Assembly: GCA_036365455.1 (NCBI GenBank)
Contig: JAWQUS010000023.1
Coordinates: forward strand, 1,302,001-1,366,000
Length of the DNA: 64,000 nucleotides
Source of the DNA: Macrosoma leucophasiata
Taxonomy: Eukaryota > Arthropoda > Insecta > Lepidoptera > Hedylidae
Direction of reading: 5' to 3'
Positions 25,601 to 31,299 of this stretch are shown one piece after another. The translations under genes and the position numbers were made by a program. Each line of letters opens with the position of its first letter. Position 1 is the stretch's first letter. A model generated the notes under the pieces. That model saw only the letters and a list, made by a program, of their open reading frames with translations. It was not told the DNA's origin and did not search any database.

Positions 25601-27867
25601 AACTGGTGATGAAAAGTGGATCACGTACGACAAAAACGTGCGAAAAAGGTCGTGGTCAGGCTTCACAGACTGTGGCGAAATCCGGGTTAACTCGCAATAA
25701 GGTGATGTTGTGTGTGTGGTGGGATTGGAAGGGCATTATTCATTATGAGCTATTACCACCAGGCAGGACTATCGATTCTGAACTCTACTGCAAACAACTG
25801 ATGAGATTAAAGCAAGAAGTTGAGAGAAAGCGGCCGGAATTGATCAACAGAAGGGGTGTGGTGTTTCATCATGATAACGCTAGACCTCACACATCTATAG
25901 CCACTCAACAAAAATTAAGAGAGTTTGGCTGGGAGGTGTTAATGCATCCGCCGTATAGTCCTGACCTTGCACCTTCAGATTTCCACCTGTTTCGGTCTCT
26001 TCAGAATTCTTTATGCAATGTTAGGTAAACATCACGAGAGGACTGCCAAATCCACTTGTCGCGGTATTTTGATGAGAAGTCCCAAAATTTTTATAGCAAT
26101 AGGATCATGTCCCTACCTACAAGATGGCAAAAGGTTATCGAACAAAATGGTACATACATACTTTAGTTAAATTTAAATAAACTATATTAAAAAATGTTTT
26201 GAATTATCTTAAAAAATGCGAATAAACTTTTTCCCCAACCTAATATATTAGAAAGCTAACATTTTCACAAATTATGTATTTCTGTTACCGCTATAATGTA
26301 GACGCTTAAAATTTTCACAGAATTTTTAGGTCTTATGTTGTATTGTAGCTTCCATAATAAATCTATATAATACAAATAAATAAAATTGGAGTGTCTGTTT
26401 GTAATATAAAAATAACCACTTTTTACTAAACGCATATGTATGTATACACGGTACATATACCGAAACAACATTTTTTACAATTTTTGTCTGTCTGTTTGGC
26501 GGGACTAATCTTGGGAACGGCTTGACCGATTTTTACGGGACTTTCACTGGCAGATAGCTGATGTGAAAAGGAGTAACTTAGGCTACTTTTATCTCCATAC
26601 ATCCATACATCCATACATACATACCTACATACAAATAAGTAGAATTGGAGTGTATCCGACTTTGACGGGACTTCCATGGGTAGGTAGCTGATGTAAAAAG
26701 GAGCAACTTAGGCTACTTTTATCTCCATACATCCATACATACATACATACCTACATACAAATAAGTAGAATTGTAGTGTATCCGACTTTGACGGGACTTC
26801 CATGGGTAGGTAGCTGATGTAACAAGGAGTAACTTAGGCTACCTTCTATCTCCATACATCCATACATACATACATACCTACATACAAATAAGAAGAATTG
26901 GAGTGTCTCCGATTTTGACGGAAGTTTCACTGGCAGATAGCTGATGTGATATGGAGTAACTTCAGCTTCTTTTATCTCCATACAACCATACATACATACA
27001 TAACTACATACAAATACATAGAATTTGAGTGTCTCCGATTTTGACGGGATTTTCACTGGCAGATAGCTGATGTAATAAGGAGTAACTTGAGCTATTTTTA
27101 TACTAGCTGCGCCCACGACTTCGTCCGGGTAGATACTGAACAATCATATTTTTTCTCACGTAGACGAAGTCGCGGGCACAGCTAGTAATAAATAAATAAT
27201 TACACTATATAGTAAAAAATATATTTTAGAAATTGTCTCCAAAAACAGCGCGCCGGTAAATTAATTTAATTCAAACGTTGCTCTCACCGACGACGGGGCT
27301 CTAGCTACCGAGATAGTCAATAAAAAATAAATATTGTTACTTTTTAAAATAGCTAGCAAGAATTAAGTAAAGAAATTAAAATTTTGCCTCAGTCTTAGAA
27401 AAAATCATTGTTTTATTTATGTAATGAAAGTGGCAAACAAGCATGCAGTTCACATTGATGTTACGTGATGACTGCAGCCTATAGACGACAACAAAGACCA
27501 AGGTCAAAGTGCAGATGCGTTACCACTCCTGAGGCCTAAGGTGTTACGCCTCTGTGCCCGAAATAACAGGGCCGTACATTACCACCTGACCGGAACACAA
27601 TAGTGCTGAACACTACCATTTAGCGGCAAGTATATTAGGTAATGCGGTGGTGTCTACGCCCGCGAGCTCCGTCACTGGAGCTCTACCACCAGTAGAATTA
27701 TTTATAATATCCAAAGAAAAAAAACACAAAAACACAAATAATAATCCTGATTCACAGAACATTTATCATTAATTAATTAATTACACAATGCACTCACCAT
27801 TCAATTCATGAATAACACAACAACATACATTCAAACATATTAACAAAACGCACACCTCCACACGCAT
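4489..27867 (-). CDS. Gene A: NRF-6-like transmembrane acyltransferase, 12 exons, 627 aa
   Basis: Spliced CDS (minus): 27867-27798, 23182-23043, 21997-21649, 20242-20134, 19047-18960, 18276-18110, 15610-15422, 13976-13806, 6688-6544, 6210-6027, 5354-5212, 4617-4489. Total 1884 nt, with all phases consistent and all introns GT-AG. The protein has a signal peptide (about aa 1-20), then a compact cysteine-rich NRF-type domain ([26 protein letters not shown]) followed by a membrane span near aa 160-183. The Acyltransferase-3-like domain has K223-X10-H234, [11 protein letters not shown] (about aa 270-280), the GSGPLW region, TWHIAADTQ, and final LLVEGP. Family knowledge: C. elegans NRF-6 and Drosophila relatives are multi-pass acyltransferase-like proteins linked to lipid or yolk transport; the reaction catalysed here is unknown. 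The N-terminal NRF domain is shorter than the classical one. Intron 8 (7.1 kb) holds a complete LINE. Confidence 0.9.
4947..5111 (-). mobile_element. SINE-A, truncated at the head
   Basis: T-run, GTAATGG, CAAACAAGCATGCAG and the following blocks to GGAAATTACAGGG, then abrupt loss of the head half. Lies in gene A intron 11. Confidence 0.85.
5212..5354 (-). CDS. Gene A exon 11
   Basis: 143 nt. The acceptor ATTCCAG precedes 5354 and the donor GTAAGT begins at 5211. Encodes [21 protein letters not shown] and following residues, matching the PLSRLTYCAYLVH region of the family. Same length as gene B exon 12. Confidence 0.9.
5355..6026. other. Gene A intron 10
   Basis: AT-rich intron. A short GGCGTCGGGACG(C/T)GACGACCC motif at about 5411-5440 recurs at 6370-6400 in the next intron, suggesting a small dispersed repeat. 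No gene seen. Confidence 0.5.
6027..6210 (-). CDS. Gene A exon 10
   Basis: 184 nt, starting in phase 0 with IMYYLSW. The acceptor CTTTCAG precedes 6210 and the donor GTAAGT occupies 6026-6021. Encodes two hydrophobic stretches ending ALISKC. Same size as gene B exon 11. Confidence 0.9.
6544..6688 (-). CDS. Gene A exon 9
   Basis: 145 nt. The first base completes a Glu codon with exon 8, and the exon ends in phase 0 at donor GTCAGT. Encodes [13 protein letters not shown], then an [11 protein letters not shown] membrane helix. Confidence 0.9.
6689..7093. other. Gene A intron 8, 3' portion
   Basis: AT-rich, no gene or clear repeat. Intron 8 as a whole runs from 13805 to 6689 and contains a MITE, the large LINE, a dispersed repeat and SINE-A. 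Confidence 0.5.
7094..7244. mobile_element. MITE with CTTACCCCCTTATTCATAAA termini
   Basis: 24-bp near-perfect terminal inverted repeats bound 151 bp. A shortened relative with the same termini lies at 53509-53601. TIRs begin CCCCC; the direct duplication is TTA at the 53509 copy and only TA here, so the superfamily is unsettled. Confidence 0.85.
7404..7415. repeat. Target-site duplication of the LINE (left)
   Basis: CTAGCTTCACAT, identical to 12795-12806. Confidence 0.95.
7503..11201 (-). CDS. LINE ORF2: endonuclease, reverse transcriptase, RNase H (1232 aa)
   Basis: Uninterrupted 1232 codons. Residues about 22-240 are an APE-type endonuclease ([31 protein letters not shown]). Residues about 470-760 are the reverse transcriptase ([26 protein letters not shown] near aa 689). 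RNase H follows at about 955-1075 ([26 protein letters not shown]). A C-X2-C-X8-H-X4-C zinc-knuckle-like cluster lies near aa 1170-1187. The start overlaps the ORF1 end by 29 nt in another frame, typical of translation re-initiation in LINEs. No inactivating change is visible, so it may be enzymatically competent. Confidence 0.92.
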   Translation of the reverse strand: MKIFCRRTSNGLLTATTSIAGLRCVQINLHHSKAATALLARQLKMGKFDIALIQEPYLYRGQIKGLGNCGGFIYYKCATGDMRTCIYVRDSLNVIPLNALCSRDLTVVKVEAGRGNSRRTATLASAYFPYEKEEPASAEFRTLVDNCNHENLDLIVGCDANSHHIAWGSSDTNRRGEKLLDFVVSSNLQILNKGNKPTFVNARRAEVIDVTLATNRASKNIDNWHVSGEVSLSDHNYICFTYRTVKPTDAAVRRRNPRHTDWTSFRRDLKVELGNLTGKLNSALDIEFEAERLCKAIVTSWVSNCPEHKVISKKEPWWTPEVAKSRQEARRAFNTAKACKNFEIYSRALTLYSNAVRKAKRRAWRDHCSRITSAPEGMRLSKALSTTKDCPLTTVRKHDGRLTESGRDTLEVMLNTHFPDSIALHDDEDVIHAEEVQCHTRKHDWMTAKKVVDDKKIAWAMGTFQPFKSPGPDGIYPVMLQQGMPILNKHLCRLYRACIAFGYIPKAWRQVNVVFIPKPGKADYEEAKSYRPISLQSFLLKAMEKLVDRHIREGPLKKKPLQRLQCAYQPGKSTETALHYVVSRAEAALENKEICLGAFLDVEGAFDRTTFLSIRRAATEHGINDTLCKWIECMLKGRIINSTVMGESIKAKTTRGCPQGGVLSPLLWSLVVNSLLVELNEGAFYTVGYADDLAIMVNGKFPGTVSTLMQKALMMVEHWCKHNSLTINPSKTTIIPFTRRRALTELRRLTLYNVELEWSTEVKYLGVTLDKKLTWKGHVNCITQKALRIFGWCRSTYGKTWGLKPQVIKWLYTVMVRPILLYGSIVLWPRTKLTTCRELLRKIQRTACMAISGAFRTTPTAALEIILGLEPLHITVEVEARKALHRLATAGYWHSSMPRLQHTRFETNTGLDRVLHMVSDKCLTTFVFHRNYNVTIPTREEWKRGMRSLGSNSVIWYTDGSKMTAGTGAGVYSCDYECSQSMGKYATVFQAEAYAIVACAKESLSRGAAGKDIYILSDSQAALKALTSFRVNSRLILEGVQTLNKLGKHNRVRLIWVPGHEGIRGNERADELARLGSNTKLVGPEPFVGISASTTYTALRAYAAERHLKEWTNVQGQVHSKRFLGVDTIYNKNILRLNRQDLRMIVGVFTGHFGTRQHLQRMHLGEDSLCRACGEHEETMEHLLCQCDGLAGKRMKILGVAYPTPGDYKVLYIRDTIKYISDIFKGTMDGSI
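11173..11760 (-). CDS. LINE ORF1, main part
   Basis: Frame of 195 codons, opening at a GTG with the first ATG two codons later. It contains a [11 protein letters not shown]...[18 protein letters not shown] stretch that looks like the insect DUF4780-type fold, then a long low-complexity Pro/Ser/Glu-rich tail. No CCHC knuckles are seen, unlike many I/R1 ORF1 proteins. The open frame continues upstream only to a stop just before an A4G6 run, where the reading appears to switch from the 11757-11960 frame. Confidence 0.65.
   Translation of the reverse strand: MKMAWRTRNAGKLELASVLGVIQRIHPKVQAKKWRVVETVTEGISARHIVLMDKVSADYIAERGFTLTTGLDRSHFKLLSDSGPRGEPSSKPTELVPQPGPSSALRPGTEVKAAAEPAEGDALAALFKRAAAVCAEGGSGSGKEEAEPPRGRATSSPLTTQSGAVEDASEEELEEATCLDVSVTSALEDLLSEDQ
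11757..11960 (-). CDS. LINE ORF1, N-terminal part in a shifted frame
   Basis: Short frame with [16 protein letters not shown] and a basic stretch. It ends in a TGA that overlaps the start of the next frame. The likely cause is a one-base change in the A4G6 homopolymer near 11786-11796, either a real mutation or a sequencing slip. Programmed frameshifting is a weaker alternative. Confidence 0.5.
   Translation of the reverse strand: MLPQHPHLRAPWRVGSQVDDDLFFLLMMDPKQIKKKGGWTDSGHPVKGPSGKTRVEKGGSLMLGRLR
12266..12288 (+). repeat. A-run within the LINE 5' UTR
   Basis: A run of about 20 A on the plus strand (T on the element strand), directly after CTTTAAC. It could mark an old internal retroposition junction or simple slippage. 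Confidence 0.6.
12694..12788 (-). ncRNA. Candidate HDV-like ribozyme at the LINE 5' end
   Basis: By-eye fold, minus strand. P1 pairs GGGUGUG (12787-12781) with CACAUCC (12754-12748). P2 pairs CGCUGGU (12779-12773) with ACCGGUG (12700-12694, two G-U pairs). P3 CAC/GUG closes a CUCCUCGU loop (12768-12761) that resembles the HDV L3 sequence. P4 pairs CCCGGG with UCUGGG (12742-12737 / 12719-12714). CAA precedes P2 3'. A competing 12-bp helix GTTGCACATCCA/TGGATGTGCAAC (12758-12747 / 12710-12699) disrupts P1. HDV-like ribozymes at LINE 5' ends are established for R2 and others; here it is only a structural hypothesis. Confidence 0.3.
12795..12806. repeat. Target-site duplication of the LINE (right)
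   Basis: CTAGCTTCACAT, identical to 7404-7415. Confidence 0.95.
13058..13800 (+). repeat. Dispersed repeat F (GGTTCCGTAGT...CCGGTTTTT)
   Basis: Begins TTAGGGTTCCGTAGT with an adjacent GTCTGTCTGTC stretch and ends CACGCACTTAACCGGTTTTT. A second copy lies in reverse at 31300-31760 and a third, split, at 56805-57770. A SINE-A (13488-13685) sits inside it. Its type is unknown; it has no coding potential. Confidence 0.7.
13488..13685 (-). mobile_element. SINE-A, truncated at both ends
   Basis: From AGCATGCAGTTCACATTGATG to the CATTTAGCGG-AAGTATAT block. It lies in gene A intron 8, about 120 bp from the exon 8 donor. Confidence 0.85.
13806..13976 (-). CDS. Gene A exon 8
   Basis: 171 nt. The acceptor TTTCTAG precedes 13976 and the donor is GTAAGT at 13805. 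Encodes [17 protein letters not shown] and a following helix, the counterpart of the family's TWYLAVDMQLF region. Confidence 0.9.
   Translation of the reverse strand, partial: AHSSRHSSLRHRTSSSSSKREKRSTLHSGPPAAHRPGNTGFSSMATRYGWSHHYDT
14155..14430. repeat. Dispersed repeat G, copy 1
   Basis: Shares GGCAACCCATAATACGTCCC, the CCGACAAGGTTTAACGACTG block and CGACGGCTTAACGTGCCCTC with copies at 47460-47835, 60865-61044 + 62976-63115 and 63275-63470. Noncoding; possibly the 3' part of an unidentified LINE. Confidence 0.7.
14635..14950 (+). pseudogene. LINE 3' fragment (RTE-like C-terminus)
   Basis: A 98-codon frame (14638-14931) with [25 protein letters not shown] and YPVRDLA, the usual C-terminus of insect RTE-type polyproteins. 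It is followed by GAAGATACATACATACATACA microsatellite tailing. A matching 3' tail recurs at 52400-52455. 5'-truncated; lies in gene A intron 7. Confidence 0.8.
15422..15610 (-). CDS. Gene A exon 7
   Basis: 189 nt. The acceptor TTTGCAG precedes 15610 and the donor is GTGAGC. Encodes [39 protein letters not shown] and C-IQTW. Gene B encodes the same stretch in two exons (50331-50409 and 46893-46996). Confidence 0.92.
15787..15822. repeat. Perfect 17-bp palindrome, 2-nt loop
   Basis: ACCTACTTAATTTTTAT and its exact complement, in gene A intron 6 just upstream of exon 7. Confidence 0.85.
16085..16350. repeat. Dispersed repeat H, copy 1
   Basis: Shares TCGCTATTACGCCAGTGTCAAG, CGTATTTATTTAAGCAGCGTC and the GTTTTGGAGGCAACCTGAAA end with a copy at 59385-59590. 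Interior segments are inverted between copies, suggesting a palindromic-end element. No protein. Confidence 0.6.
16351..17749. other. Gene A intron 6, unique-looking AT-rich DNA
   Basis: No exon, RNA gene or clear mobile element. Two GCGGCCA-ATTT...GGCAACC motifs occur (17088-17112 and 17375-17402) and may bound an unrecognised 300-bp element. Confidence 0.4.
17750..17945 (+). mobile_element. SINE-A, 3' truncated
   Basis: GACGGAGCTCGCGGGCG start to TTTGTGTAAGTGTCTATGAG. The poly(A) end is missing. Head-to-head with the next SINE. Confidence 0.85.
17968..18089 (-). mobile_element. SINE-A variant B, next to an exon
   Basis: Head half of the variant with ATTACGGGGCCATACATTAC and CTCGAGCTCC-type head. 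Its end is only about 20 bp from the exon 6 donor at 18109. Confidence 0.8.
18110..18276 (-). CDS. Gene A exon 6
   Basis: 167 nt, phase 0. The acceptor TATTCCAG precedes 18276 and the donor is GTAAGG. Encodes [15 protein letters not shown], then [13 protein letters not shown], the hallmark acyltransferase-3 motif, ending RWW. Confidence 0.93.
18304..18640 (-). mobile_element. SINE-C copy 2
   Basis: CCTGTAATCCCCGAAGGGG tail, CACGATTCGCCG middle and CGTAGTAGTAGTGGCCTGCT head. A short GTCACGTCACTGTTGGTGCG insertion near 18342 also occurs by exon 7 (about 15618-15640). Confidence 0.85.
18960..19047 (-). CDS. Gene A exon 5
   Basis: 88 nt. The acceptor ATTTCAG precedes 19047 and the donor is GTTTGT. 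Encodes [14 protein letters not shown], including the conserved His (aa 234) ten residues after Lys223, then NPHDFEK. Confidence 0.92.
19480..19830 (-). pseudogene. LINE C-terminal relic
   Basis: Minus-strand frames carry [27 protein letters not shown] and NYAAVAAAR, a zinc-finger-like C-terminus shared by many lepidopteran jockey-type reverse transcriptases. The frame shifts once near 19690. In gene A intron 4. Confidence 0.65.
20134..20242 (-). CDS. Gene A exon 4
   Basis: 109 nt. The acceptor TTTTTCAG precedes 20242 and the donor is GTGAGT. Encodes [13 protein letters not shown] and [11 protein letters not shown]. Same size as gene B exon 4. Confidence 0.92.
20243..21009. other. Gene A intron 3, 5'-distal part
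   Basis: AT-rich. No coding exon or classified repeat recognised. Confidence 0.4.
21010..21079. repeat. Perfect 32-bp palindrome, 6-nt loop
   Basis: Arms 21010-21041 and 21048-21079 are exact complements (GTTCTGATCGAGTTTTAACT...). In gene A intron 3. Confidence 0.9.
21649..21997 (-). CDS. Gene A exon 3
   Basis: 349 nt, phase 0. The acceptor TTTACAG precedes 21997 and the donor is GTAATA, which is weak. Encodes [42 protein letters not shown] and the membrane helix [17 protein letters not shown]-glycosylation-type NYT and NKT sites fit a luminal domain. Confidence 0.9.
22231..22530 (-). mobile_element. SINE-A, full length
   Basis: Twenty-T tail at the left, all internal blocks, head ending CTACCACCAGTAA. 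In gene A intron 2. Confidence 0.92.
22531..23042. other. Gene A intron 2 remainder
   Basis: AT-rich. Nothing recognised. Confidence 0.4.
23043..23182 (-). CDS. Gene A exon 2
   Basis: 140 nt. The acceptor TTTTTCCAG precedes 23182 and the donor is GTAAGT. Encodes [18 protein letters not shown] and [11 protein letters not shown], the first cysteine pair of the NRF-type domain. Same size as gene B exon 2. Confidence 0.92.
23645..23935 (+). mobile_element. SINE-A, nearly full length
   Basis: GTGACAGAGTTCGCGGGCG start to GTTTGCCACTTTCATTAAAT and an A-run. A lone head fragment (ACTGGTGGTAGAGCTC) lies at 23381-23397. Confidence 0.9.
24160..24306 (+). mobile_element. Helitron-like 3' end
   Basis: Ends GCGGGCGAAGCCGCGG-CTACAGCTAGT: a GC-rich hairpin about 10 nt before CTAGT, the expected Helitron 3' terminus. 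Confidence 0.65.
24460..24890 (+). repeat. GTCTGTCTGTCT microsatellites and degenerate repeats
   Basis: Two GTCT/GTCC-rich tracts (about 24463-24495 and 24846-24883) within 'ACTACCAGTCCGATTACAAT'-type lepidopteran repeat DNA. No gene. Confidence 0.6.
24973..26240 (+). mobile_element. Mariner transposon 1
   Basis: 1268 bp bounded by TA dinucleotides, with TIRs GGTTGGGGAAAAAGTCTTTT and its near complement AAACTTTTTCCCCAACC. Carries a decayed D,D34D transposase. In gene A intron 1. Confidence 0.93.
25152..26166 (+). pseudogene. Mariner transposase pseudogene (D,D34D)
   Basis: Starts [19 protein letters not shown]. Helix-turn-helix region, WVPHEL linker motif, ITGDEKW, then HHDNARPH and [11 protein letters not shown], with 34 residues between the last two aspartates. 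Inactivated by a TAA after KKAGY (near 25480), a frameshift near 25650 and another near 26025. The C-terminus ([13 protein letters not shown]) ends at 26166. Confidence 0.92.
26410..27190 (+). mobile_element. Helitron-like element with tandem array
   Basis: Starts around the ATAAAAATAACC and GGCGGGACTAATCTTGGGAA blocks and ends GAAGTCGCGGGCACAGCTAGT. A single-unit relative lies at 52020-52326. A five-fold tandem array fills the middle (see next). Confidence 0.7.
26556..27090 (+). repeat. About 126-bp tandem array, roughly 4.3 units
   Basis: AGCTGATGT recurs at about 26557, 26687, 26812, 26938 and 27065. Each unit carries AGGAGTAACTTAGGCTAC, CCATACATACATAC and TCCGA-TTTGACGGGA. The units have drifted slightly. 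Confidence 0.88.
27412..27693 (-). mobile_element. SINE-A, full length
   Basis: ATGTAATGAAAGTGGCAAAC to CTACCACCAGTAG. In gene A intron 1, about 100 bp downstream of exon 1. Confidence 0.92.
27798..27867 (-). CDS. Gene A exon 1 (start codon and signal peptide)
   Basis: ATG at 27867-27865, chosen because it opens a hydrophobic [19 protein letters not shown] leader and the exon ends in a GTGAGT donor whose phase (1 base) joins exon 2 as Asp. Gene B has the same leader layout. Confidence 0.85.
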
Positions 27868-28259
27868 TATGAACAAATTTTTATTAATAAACGGTAAGCG
27901 CGTGCACTGTCGCCCTATTTAATAACGAGTGACCAGTTAAATTAATTTTCGATTTATAAATGATAAACCGGAAGGCTAATTATCATTAATTTGTTAAATG
28001 CAGGCTTAATAAGCGTAACCTATTGAAAGGCTATACCTGTGATATCCTACTATAAAGAGAGATTACTCGAATTTGCTGGTTTATTGTTCGAACAATATTT
28101 TATTTATCACGTTTTTCGACTGTATGTGTTTCGTTCCTATTAAAATGAATTAATATATAATTTTTAGGGTTAAAGACGTGTAAAGACAAAACCCGTGTAG
28201 TATATCTGATCCTATAAGGGAAAAAGTCTATCTAAGGGAGCTATCTATTAAAAAAAGTA
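27868..28259. other. Gene A upstream region
   Basis: AT-rich DNA immediately 5' of the gene A ATG. Possible TATA-like TTTATAAATC near 27948 (minus). Transcription start not determinable. Confidence 0.3.
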
Positions 28260-28538
28260 ACTCCTTATCCCCGAAGGGGTAGGCAGAGGTGGCATGCATT
28301 CAAGCATACATGCAAACACCCACGATTCGCCGGGTTACGTTTTGGCCCATGTAACAGGTGGCGAGTCTGTTGACATCTCCGGGTATACCTATTACCAAAC
28401 TTTGAGGTACTGGGAAATTTCCAGAAAATGGAAAAATAGAACCAGAGAGAAAGGATTTTACACCATTATCTCTGATAACCCCCTACCCGGGAATCGAATC
28501 CAGGACCTCAGCGTAGTACTAGGCTACCGAGGCAGTTG
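28260..28538 (-). mobile_element. SINE-C copy 3
   Basis: CCCCGAAGGGGTAGGCAG to GGGAATCGAATCCAGGACC and the GCTACCGAGGCAGTT head, with a few head bases deleted. Confidence 0.88.
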
Positions 28539-28569
28539 ACATTCAATTGATATATTTAACTAGGCATAT

Positions 28570-28925
28570 CTAAACTAATATTATAAAGAGGTAATATTTT
28601 TTTGTTTGTTTGTTTGTAATGAATAGGCTCAATAACTACTGGACCGATTTTAAAAATTCTTTCACTATTCGAAAGCTACATTATCCACGGGTAACATAGG
28701 CTATATTTTATTTTGGGAAAAATAGGGTTCCGTAAAATATTTGGACTTTTCAGACACAAGGTGTAAAAATTCCACCAGAAAAGTTACTTATTTTGCGTAC
28801 GCTGCCTAAACTATAAAATATATCGAGGAAGACTATAGGCTATATCTATGTATAATCATCACGCTAAGACGAATAGGAGAGGGTAGGCAACATTGCACCG
28901 CGCGAAGCCGGGGCGGGCCGCTAGT
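28570..28925 (+). mobile_element. Helitron-like fragment
   Basis: CTACTGGACCGATTTTAAAA body and GCGCGAAGCCGGGGCGGGCC-GCTAGT end. A second CACAGCTAGT end lies at 28970-28989. Confidence 0.6.
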
Positions 28926-29339
28926 TCTTTATATAGTAAACAATAATTTTATTAAATTCTACGTGGACGAAGTTGCCCCCACAGCTAGTCTAAATTAAAT
29001 ACGTTTATGTGAACCGCATTCAACTCTGTTTAATTAGAAGTTCTATAGCAGTGCTTGAAGTAAATGTTCAATTGGTCATAACTTCTTTTTCTCTTACCCG
29101 ATTTTGACGAAACAAGAACAACAAGAAGTTCTGACAACGCTCCTCGCTCCTAGCTATATGTGAAAACTGCGTTCAAATCCGTTGAGTAGTTTCGAAGTTA
29201 TAACGTACCAGATAGACACAGAGACAAAAATTCCAAAACTTGATTATTTTTTGGTTTTTCTTCTTGACCAGGTTTTTGCAAAAATATTTAATGTACAATA
29301 AATATTTTATGTATTTATATATATAATTTAATGTACTTG

Positions 29340-29638
29340 TTGAAATAAAACTATTTTTACGGATTTATCTCGCGTATATTAAACTAAAATGATTTTTAAA
29401 ATCAACCCGACGTTTCGGTCGCTTTTCAGCTTCCGTGGTCCCTGAACGCTACGCGAGGCGTTTACGAAATCGATGGAGGTAGCTACATATATTTTTTTCA
29501 AACTTCTGTCAGACAAATGTCACCTCAGTCTGCCCGGGACCACGGAAGCTGAAAAGCGACCGAAACGTCGGGTTGATTTTAAAAATCATTTTAGTTTAAT
29601 ATACGCGAGATAAATCCGTAAAAATAGTTTTATTTCAA
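29340..29638. mobile_element. Inverted-repeat element with 103-bp identical arms
   Basis: Left arm 29340-29442 and right arm 29536-29638 appear to be exact reverse complements around a 93-bp spacer. Arms end in GGGACCACGGAAGCTGAAAA...CGACCGAAACGTCG. Motif-related DNA lies at 1583-1955, 2610-2700 and 39023-39140. No clear target duplication. The GAAACGTC block recalls Penelope-like-element termini, but no complete hammerhead core is present. Confidence 0.88.
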
Positions 29639-30542
29639 TGAGTGTAGCTCGCGAAAACCTAAGAACATATCATGTTAATGTACTTGATTTTTATTGTCTT
29701 ACTTTAAGCACAGTATAAGTACATACAGTAGTTTATCACCTTTGAAGTTTTGCGATATGCCGCCTTCACCCATCAAAACGCAAAATCATTAAGGTTGTCA
29801 CGTTTTTGATTTTTATTTACGTTGTTTGTAACGCGTCAGTTTACGTTGAACATATATAAAAATCCTAAAAACATCAAGCCTGTAATCCCCTGAGGGGTAG
29901 GGATTCAACAATTTACCAGTCTATCATCAATCTACCAGTATTCCAGTTGGGCAGTCTATCAATACGCCAGAATTCTAACAATTATAATGTACCGATCCTA
30001 ATATTCATCCATACCTTTTTAACTCCGTCCATTATAATCTGAATATAAAATACATACAAACAAAAAAAATATTCAGAGATTTATTTATAGATTTTTTCGT
30101 TTTAAGTGAAGTTCGTGTACATAAAGTGTAAAATATAACAGACAATAATAATAAATTAAAATTAGAATAAAATATTAACAGTAAAGTTGACATCAAATTT
30201 TTCAATATCATCTTTCCAAAAACTTAGTAAAATTAAATCTCGCACCCCTTAACGCTAAGTCCCAAGTAGATGACAGTTTTTGTATGGGCTACTTGGTACC
30301 GCCCCCTCCGTCCCTCGCGTCGCTTGCCCCGCACGATTGCTCTGACATTACACGTTCGTTGGATGACTGTAGGTTCGAGTTGGAATTGTCGTGTGATAGA
30401 TCAGTTAAGTAATTATGATTTTTATGGGTTTTGTTTTGCTTTAAGTAATCATCATTTATTTGTGAATGTTTTAATAAATAAGTACTTATTTGTATATTGT
30501 AATACTGTGTAAACTTTAGACGATTAGGTAAAAATATAATAA
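29639..30542. other. Intergenic DNA between genes A and B
   Basis: AT-rich. A SINE-C tail fragment (CCTGTAATCCCCTGAGGGG) lies at 29877-29905. A GC-rich patch (30298-30345) has no recognisable coding content. Confidence 0.4.
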
Positions 30543-30838
30543 GAAAAACAAATATCTGATATATTTTATTTTTAAAGAAAAATGGAAAGAAAAAATTGAC
30601 TTCAGGCGAGACTCGAACTCGCGACCTACTGGGAATCTAGTCCAGCCGCTCTTCCAAGTGAGCTACTGAAGCCCTGCCCGATTTGTTAAATCTTTCCTTC
30701 ACATCTATTGCATTGCTTTATGGTAGCAGTAGCGCCATCTATTACCAACTATGCTAGTTAGGCAACCGATATAATAGACTTTTCAGTTTATTGAATATCG
30801 TAAAGAAGTCGCTTTTACCCTTAATAATTGTTATATAT
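30543..30838 (-). mobile_element. tRNA-bearing element T1
   Basis: A unit of roughly 190 bp of 5' flank (GCGACTTC...TCTATTATATCGGTTGCC...ATAGATGGCGC) and a 74-nt tRNA-like core (30599-30672), then TTTTTTCTTTCC and TAAAAATAAAATATAT. The same unit recurs at 30839, 31873, 32255, 41284 and 60528. Confidence 0.85.
30599..30672 (-). tRNA. tRNA-like gene (T1), isotype unclear
   Basis: Cloverleaf by eye: acceptor GCTTCAG/CTGAAGT (one G-T), TA, D-arm GCTC-AGTTGGAA-GAGC. D-loop A-box TAGCTCAGTTGG is changed slightly in this copy (CACTTGG). T-arm GCGAG-TTCGAGT-CTCGC. The anticodon arm has a 5-bp stem GCTGG/CCAGT with a 9-nt loop ACTAGATTC, so an anticodon cannot be assigned safely. Probably a tRNA-derived mobile sequence, not a decoding tRNA. 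Confidence 0.5.
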
Positions 30839-31090
30839 TATTTCGCATTAACACATGCTTGTGAAATATATTTTATTTTTAAAGAAAAATGGAAAGAAAA
30901 ATTTGATTTCAGGCGAGACTCGATTTCGCCACCTACTGGGAATCTAGTCCAGCCGCTCTTCCAATTGAGCTACTGAAGCCCTGCCCGATTTGTCAAATTC
31001 ATTTGACAAATCGGGCAGGCTTCTTTCCATTTTTCTTTAAAAATAAAATATATTTCACAAGCATGTGTTAATGCGAAGTAATATAAAATA
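30839..31090. mobile_element. tRNA-bearing element T2, folded back on itself
   Basis: Left arm (minus sense) carries the outer sequence TTCGCATTAACACATGCTTG, the flank and a tRNA-like core (30906-30979) to GCCCGATTTGTCAAA. It then turns around, and the right arm repeats the flank in the other direction but lacks the tRNA core, ending CATGTGTTAATGCGAA. Confidence 0.85.
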
Positions 31091-31299
31091 AATATCTGAT
31101 ATCTAGAAAAACAATACGTTGTGTAAACAAATTATCATATAATATATGTAATTAATTAAGTAATTCAGTGTGTATTGGAAAAAAATTAACTGTCCTGAAA
31201 AAGTACCTACATAAGACCTGCAACTGAGATAGTCTTTCTTAGGCGCCAGTGAGTAGACTGAGTAGACAATATAAAGGTAATAAGAAAGAAAGAAAAAAA

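Noticed and set aside
26751..27143. 130-codon repetitive protein with [13 protein letters not shown] units
   Set aside because: Antisense reading of the 126-bp tandem array; the repeat structure explains the periodic protein.
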